64,000 bases of DNA. Origin: Bromus sterilis (taxonomy: Eukaryota; Streptophyta; Magnoliopsida; Poales; Poaceae). The notes under the pieces were generated by a model, which did not search any database, had not been told where the DNA came from, and worked only from the letters and a program-made list of their open reading frames with translations. Where the stretch lies: NCBI GenBank assembly GCA_950022295.1, contig OX465598.1, positions 188,413,501 through 188,477,500 of the forward strand, given 5' to 3'. Shown here in pieces: positions 58,962-64,000 of this stretch. Position numbers and translations under genes: made by a program. How positions within the stretch are numbered: position 1 is the first letter of the stretch; each line of letters opens with the position of its first letter.

Positions 58962-61900
58962 ATGCCAGGATCACATGATGAAGTGGCGCGGGATGCACCC
59001 GATTGGGAGAACATGACAAACAAGGAGCTACATGATAAATTTGCACAAATGATGTCTGAACAGGTGAATGACATCGAGACCAGATTTACAGAGGCAATTG
59101 ATGGCATGGAAAAGATGATCGACACCAAGCTCGACGCCAAGTTTACTGAGTTGATCGCACGCCTACCTACACAGCCTGCTGCCGCTCCAGCACAGCCACA
59201 TCCACCGCCACTACCACGTGCACGACGGATTCTGTTTCCGAGAGGACAAGCTGCTGGTATTGGTGCTCCTCCTGCTGCTGCAGTACCTGCTGCTGCTTCT
59301 GACGTCGGCCAGGACGACAACTACGAGGGTGATTACGAGGAGGAGGTGGAACAGGAAGCGGTCTATGAACAGCCAGCTGGACGTCCACGTCCCAACATTC
59401 GCCACGGTCGACACCAACCACCCCCTCAGGTACGCGATGATGAACATGTGCCTAAACTGAAATTGAATCTTAAGCCGTTTGAGGGTAGATATATTCCTGA
59501 TGCTTATCTTACTTGGGAGTTAGAAACTGAACAACGCTTTACATGTTTACAATATCCTGAGAATAGACGTGTTACTGCTGCTGTTTGTGAATTCATGGGA
59601 TTTGCATCTATTTGGTGGTCTGAACATTGTAGATTGCATGCTAATAATATTCCCACTACTTGGGCTGCTTTAAAAGATGCTATGCGTACTCGCTGGGTTC
59701 CTCCTTATTATCAACGTGAATTGTTACAAAAATTACAGCGTTTGAGACAAGGAAAAAATTCTGTAGAGGAATATTATCAAGAATTACAAACTGGATTGAT
59801 TAGATGTGGCCTAGTAGAGGATAATGAAGCTATGCTTGCACGTTTTATGGGTGGTTTAAACAGGGAGATACAAACTATTCTAGAATACAAGGACTATGCT
59901 ACTATCACTCGTTTGTTTCATCTTGCTTGTAAAGCTGAACGTGAAGTGCAGGATCGACAGGCTGCTACGAGACCTAACTTTTCTGCAGGACGAAATACAT
60001 CATGGACATCGCGTGGAGCTTCTACATCCACACGTCCTGCTGCACCACCATCTACTTCAGCCGCTCATTCTTACAGGGAGCCACCAAAACAGCCAGCGCC
60101 ACCATTCAAGGGTGCACAAAGTGGTCCAGCGGCGAGTTCTTCTTCATCCATGGCTTCCACAGGGCAAACACGAGATCGTGATATTAAATGTCGCAGGTGC
60201 CAAGGTGGAGGTCACTTCGCAAAAGACTGTCCCTCGAAGCGTGTGATGACTATTACGGCGGATGGTGGGTATGAGTCAGCGAGTGACTATGATGAGGAGA
60301 CTTTAGTTCTCATTGCTCATGAGGAACAGGGTGCCCATGATGATGCTCATGATATAGAGTATATGGCTCCTGATGATGCAGATAAATATGCTAGTTTGGT
60401 TGCTCAACGTGTGTTAAGTGTGCAGGTAACGAAGGCCGAGCAAAACCAGAGGCATAATTTGTTCCACACAAAGGGAGTGGTGAAAGAACGTTCGGTTCGC
60501 ATCATCATTGACGGAGGGAGTTGCAACAACTTGGCTAGCATGGAGTTGGTGGAGAAGCTATCTCTCACCACAAGACCACACCCCCATCCGTACTATATTC
60601 AGTGGTTTAACAATAGTGGTAAGATTAAGGTAACGCGTTCTGTTCGTGTGCACTTTAGCATTGCTGCATATGCTGATTATGTTGATTGTGATGTGGTACC
60701 CATGCAAGCATGCTCTCTTTTACTTGGTAGACCATGGAAATTTGATTGGAATGTTGTACACCATGGTAGGACAAATCAGTTTACTCTGGTTCATCGGGAT
60801 AAAACTATTGCTTTACTTCCTATGTCTCCTGAACAAATTTTGAAAGATGATCTTGCTAGAGCTAGTAAAGCTAAACAGGAGAAAAATAAGAGTGAAAATG
60901 AGATAGCAGCTAAAGAATTTGAGCAACAACATAAGACTACTAGCAAATCTTCTTCTGCTGATTCTAATGAAATTAAATTGACTAGTCCAACTTTGCTTGC
61001 TACTAAGGTTGATATTTCAGATTTGGATGTTAGTCAATATGTGTGTTATGCTTTTGTGTGCAAAGAAGCTTTGTTTTCATTTGAGGAATTGCTTCCTTCT
61101 TTGCCTCCTGTTGTCACTGACCTTTTGCAGGAGTTTATTGACGTCTTTCCACAAGACGTACCACCGGGATTACCACCTATTAGAGGGATTGAGCATCAGA
61201 TTGACTTAATTCCCGGTGCTTCGCTGCCCAACCGTGCGCCATACCGTACCAATCCGGAGGAGACGAAGGAGATTCAGCGTCAAGTACAAGAGCTACTCGA
61301 CAAAGGTTACATACGTGAATCACTTAGTCCTTGTGTTGTTCCTGTTATATTAGTGCCTAAAAAGGATGGAACTTGGCGTATGTGTGTTGATTGTAGAGCC
61401 ATTAATAATATTACTATTCGTTATCGTCATCCTATTCCTAGGTTAGATGATATGCTTGATGAATTAAGTGGCTCTACCATGTTTTCCAAAGTTGATTTGC
61501 GTAGTGGATACCATCAAATTCGCATGAAATTAGGGGATGAATGGAAAACGGCATTTAAAACTAAGTTTGGATTATATGAGTGGTTAGTCATGCCTTTTGG
61601 GTTAACTAATGCACCAGGCACTTTTATGAGATTAATGAACGAGGTTTTACGTGCTTTCATTGGACGATTTGTGGTAGTCTATTTTGATGATATACTGATT
61701 TATAGCAAATCTTTGGAGGAACATTTGGATCATTTACGTGCTGTTTTTATTGCTCTACGTAATGCACGTTTATTTGGTAACCTTGGGAAGTGCACCTTTT
61801 GCACCGACCGAGTATCGTTTCTTGGCTATGTTGTTACTCCGCAGGGAATTGAAGTTGATAAAGCCAAGATCGAGGCAATTGAGAATTGGCCGCAGCCCAA

Positions 61901-64000
61901 AACGGTCACACAAGTGAGGAGTTTTCTTGGCCTCGCTGGATTCTATAGGCGTTTTGTGAGAGATTTCAGCACCATTGCTGCCCCTCTCAATGAGCTTACA
62001 CGCAAGGATGTGCCTTTTACTTGGGGTACCGCACAGGAAGAAGCCTTCACGGTATTGAAAGATAAGTTAACACATGCTCCTTTGCTCCAACTTCCTAATT
62101 TTAATAAGACTTTTGAGCTTGAATGCGATGCTAGTGGTATTGGTTTGGGAGGTGTGTTATTACAAGATGCTAAACCCGTTGCATACTTTTCTGAAAAATT
62201 GAGTGGGCCTAGTCTGAACTATTCTACTTATGATAAGGAATTATATGCTCTTGTTCGGACATTAGAAACTTGGCAACATTATTTATGGCCCAAAGAATTT
62301 GTTATACATTCTGATCATGAATCTTTGAAACACATAAGAAGTCAAGCAAAACTTAATCGTAGACATGCTAAGTGGGTTGAATTTATTGAGACTTTCCCTT
62401 ATGTCATTAAACACAAGAAGGGGAAAGATAATATTATTGCTGATGCTTTGTCTCGTCGTTATACTATGCTTTCCCAACTTGACTTCAAGATATTCGGTTT
62501 AGAGACAATCAAAGATCAATATGTACATGATGCAGAATTTAAAGATGTTTTGCAGAATTGTAGAGAGGGTAGAACATGGAACAAGTTTGTGCTTAATGAT
62601 GGGTTTGTGTTCCGTTCTAACAAGCTATGCATTCCAGCTAGCTCTATTCGTCTTTTGTTGTTGCAGGAGGCGCATGAAGGAGGATTAATGGGACATTTTG
62701 GCGTGAAGAAGACGGAGGACGTACTTGCTACACATTTCTTTTGGCCAAAGATGAGACGGGATGTTGAGCGTTTTGTTGCTCGCTGCACTACATGTCAAAA
62801 AGCTAAGTCACGACTCAATCCTCATGGTTTATACATGCCTTTACCTGTACCTATTGTTCCGTGGGAGGACATATCCATGGACTTTGTTTTAGGCTTGCCT
62901 CGAACAAAGAACGGGAGGGATAGCATATTTGTTGTCGTGGATAGATTTTCTAAGATGGCACATTTTATACCATGTCATAAAAGCGATGATGCTGCTAATG
63001 TTGCTGATTTATTCTTTCGTGAGATTATTCGCTTACATGGTGTGCCCAATACTATTGTCTCGGATCGTGATACTAAGTTTCTTAGCCATTTTTGGAGATG
63101 CTTATGGGCTAAGTTGGGGACTAAACTACTTTTTAGTACTACTTGTCATCCCCAAACTGATGGACAAACTGAAGTAGTCAATAGGACTTTGTCTACTATG
63201 CTTAGGGTTGTTTTAAAGAGTAACTTGAAAATGTGGGAAGAATGTTTACCTCATATTGAATTTGCTTATAATCGTTCATTTCATTCTACCACTAAAATGT
63301 GCCCTTTTGAGATTGTTTATGGTTTTCTACCTCGTGCACCTATTGATTTGCTGCCTCTTCCATCTTCGGAGAAGGTTAATTTTGATGCTAAGCAACGTGT
63401 TGAATTGATATTAAAAATGCATGAGTTAACTAAAGAAAACATTGAGAAAATGAATGCTAGATACAAGCTTGCTCGTGATAAGGGTAGAAAGCATGTTGTG
63501 TTTGAACCAGGAGATCTTGTTTGGTTACATCTACGTAAAGATAGGTTTCCTGATTTGCGCAAGTCTAAGTTAATGCCACGAGCTGATGGTCCCTTTAAGG
63601 TTTTACAGAAAATTAATGATAATGCATATAAACTTGAGCTACCTGCAGATTTTGGGGTTAGTCCCACATTTAACATTGCAGATTTGAAACCTTATTTGGG
63701 AGAAGATGATGAGCTTCCGTCGAGGACGACTTCAATTCAAGAAGGGGAGGATGATGAGGACATCTCTACTAATGTTACACCCACATTTTCACCAACTACA
63801 CATACTGGACCAGTTACTAGAGCACGCGCACGTCAACTAAATTATCAGGTACTTTCGTTTCTTGCGAATCCTTCTATTGTTCATGAACATATGATGCTGC
63901 CTAAATTAGATACTTTTGTTTTGCTTATGAATGAAGGACCTAGCATGGACAAGAAGGATGGTCATTGGAGCGGGATCAAGCATGGAGAAGAAGGTGCGCG
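58962..64000 (+). CDS. gag-pol: CRM-like gag-pol polyprotein, open to the window edge
   Basis: ATG 58962 begins the conserved MPGSHDE start. The phase from this ATG to the 3' LTR start equals that of the intact copy, and I found no internal stop, so at least 1,679 codons are open. The expected stop lies about 58 bases beyond the window. CCHC knuckle, D-G-G protease site, YFDD, RNase H acids, the HHCC finger (both Cys kept) and DDE are all present. Substitutions relative to 3568-8655 include a longer, differently ordered Pro/Ala-rich linker in gag and Gly for Ser just before the TFMRLMNE stretch in reverse transcriptase. With 3568-8655 it is one of two apparently functional coding copies. Confidence 0.88.
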   Translation, partial: MPGSHDEVARDAPDWENMTNKELHDKFAQMMSEQVNDIETRFTEAIDGMEKMIDTKLDAKFTELIARLPTQPAAAPAQPHPPPLPRARRILFPRGQAAGIGAPPAAAVPAAASDVGQDDNYEGDYEEEVEQEAVYEQPAGRPRPNIRHGRHQPPPQVRDDEHVPKLKLNLKPFEGRYIPDAYLTWELETEQRFTCLQYPENRRVTAAVCEFMGFASIWWSEHCRLHANNIPTTWAALKDAMRTRWVPPYYQRELLQKLQRLRQGKNSVEEYYQELQTGLIRCGLVEDNEAMLARFMGGLNREIQTILEYKDYATITRLFHLACKAEREVQDRQAATRPNFSAGRNTSWTSRGASTSTRPAAPPSTSAAHSYREPPKQPAPPFKGAQSGPAASSSSSMASTGQTRDRDIKCRRCQGGGHFAKDCPSKRVMTITADGGYESASDYDEETLVLIAHEEQGAHDDAHDIEYMAPDDADKYASLVAQRVLSVQVTKAEQNQRHNLFHTKGVVKERSVRIIIDGGSCNNLASMELVEKLSLTTRPHPHPYYIQWFNNSGKIKVTRSVRVHFSIAAYADYVDCDVVPMQACSLLLGRPWKFDWNVVHHGRTNQFTLVHRDKTIALLPMSPEQILKDDLARASKAKQEKNKSENEIAAKEFEQQHKTTSKSSSADSNEIKLTSPTLLATKVDISDLDVSQYVCYAFVCKEALFSFEELLPSLPPVVTDLLQEFIDVFPQDVPPGLPPIRGIEHQIDLIPGASLPNRAPYRTNPEETKEIQRQVQELLDKGYIRESLSPCVVPVILVPKKDGTWRMCVDCRAINNITIRYRHPIPRLDDMLDELSGSTMFSKVDLRSGYHQIRMKLGDEWKTAFKTKFGLYEWLVMPFGLTNAPGTFMRLMNEVLRAFIGRFVVVYFDDILIYSKSLEEHLDHLRAVFIALRNARLFGNLGKCTFCTDRVSFLGYVVTPQGIEVDKAKIEAIENWPQPKTVTQVRSFLGLAGFYRRFVRDFSTIAAPLNELTRKDVPFTWGTAQEEAFTVLKDKLTHAPLLQLPNFNKTFELECDASGIGLGGVLLQDAKPVAYFSEKLSGPSLNYSTYDKELYALVRTLETWQHYLWPKEFVIHSDHESLKHIRSQAKLNRRHAKWVEFIETFPYVIKHKKGKDNIIADALSRRYTMLSQLDFKIFGLETIKDQYVHDAEFKDVLQNCREGRTWNKFVLNDGFVFRSNKLCIPASSIRLLLLQEAHEGGLMGHFGVKKTEDVLATHFFWPKMRRDVERFVARCTTCQKAKSRLNPHGLYMPLPVPIVPWEDISMDFVLGLPRTKNGRDSIFVVVDRFSKMAHFIPCHKSDDAANVADLFFREIIRLHGVPNTIVSDRDTKFLSHFWRCLWAKLGTKLLFSTTCHPQTDGQTEVVNRTLSTMLRVVLKSNLKMWEECLPHIEFAYNRSFHSTTKMCPFEIVYGFLPRAPIDLLPLPSSEKVNFDAKQRVELILKMHELTKENIEKMNARYKLARDKGRKHVVFEPGDLVWLHLRKDRFPDLRKSKLMPRADGPFKVLQKINDNAYKLELPADFGVSPTFNIADLKPYLGEDDELPSRTTSIQEGEDDEDISTNVTPTFSPTTHTGPVTRARARQLNYQVLSFLANPSIVHEHMMLPKLDTFVLLMNEGPSMDKKDGHWSGIKHGEEGA
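63740..63751 (+). other. Polypurine tract of the right-end CRM-like element
   Basis: AGAAGGGGAGGA, directly before the 3' LTR and inside gag-pol. Confidence 0.8.
63752..64000 (+). repeat. 3' LTR of the right-end CRM-like element, cut by the window
   Basis: The first 249 bases of the LTR start TGATGAGGACATCTC. It shares the ACATACTGG and AGCACGCGCACG variants with its 5' LTR at 56958. Confidence 0.9.

Larger units (their letters stand above)
56958..64000 (+). mobile_element. CRM-like retrotransposon running off the window end
   Basis: 5' LTR, primer site, complete leader, open gag-pol and the start of the 3' LTR are present. The left flank is GAGAG (56953-56957), so the right target duplication should be GAGAG beyond the window. 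It is inserted in the Tat-like remnant. Confidence 0.92.

Overview
This window looks like gene-free plant nuclear DNA, most likely from a large grass genome. Almost every base belongs to Ty3/gypsy LTR retrotransposons. I see no host gene, rRNA, functional tRNA, CRISPR array or satellite array. The dominant family (called CRM-like here) has LTRs of about 917 bp running TGATGAGGACATC...CTCTATCA, an initiator-Met tRNA primer site, one gag-pol frame of about 1,695 codons, and a pol C-terminus that runs into the 3' LTR. These features fit the CRM (centromeric) chromovirus clade, so a centromeric or pericentromeric origin is plausible but not proven. The second family (Tekay-like) has LTRs of about 4.4 kb and a C-terminal chromodomain. 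A short third remnant at 55610-56957 resembles a Tat-type gypsy element.

Layout, outermost first. A CRM-like host element starts left of the window; its interior shows at 1-16 and resumes at 45858, ending in an LTR at 48823-49740. That LTR is followed directly by a second CRM-like interior (primer site and most of the leader missing) and a further LTR at 54693-55609. The host is split by a minus-strand Tekay-like tandem array (16-45857): interior 1, shared LTR, interior 2, second LTR. The left end of the array is deleted.

The array was itself a target. Interior 1 received a minus-strand CRM-like element (26-17695, target duplication CTGCT). The 3' LTR of that element received a plus-strand CRM-like element (79-9265, ATTAT), and its pol received a solo LTR (10530-11445, GAAGA). 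The shared Tekay-like LTR received two solo CRM-like LTRs (23160-24071, CGTCA; 26291-27206, GGATA). The second Tekay-like LTR received a full-length CRM-like element (37202-44938, GGAAT). Right of the host, the Tat-like remnant is followed by another CRM-like element (56958 to beyond the window end).

Two CRM-like polyproteins appear uninterrupted (3568-8655 and 58962 to the window edge). A third (39242-44329) has a single in-frame TGA. The others are broken by stops, frameshifts, deletions or insertions. Both Tekay-like polyproteins are dead and share two stop codons.

The oddest structure is in the leader of the 79-9265 element. About 1.45 kb (1519-2953) is an inverted near-copy of the 5' LTR, leader and even 19 bp of genomic flank of the minus-strand element that surrounds it. 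I found no new non-retrotransposon system. The noteworthy biology is recombination among retroelements: tandem arrays, a patch of clustered differences between paired LTRs, reassorted LTR haplotypes, and a tRNA-like Pol III promoter pair inside the Tekay-like LTR.
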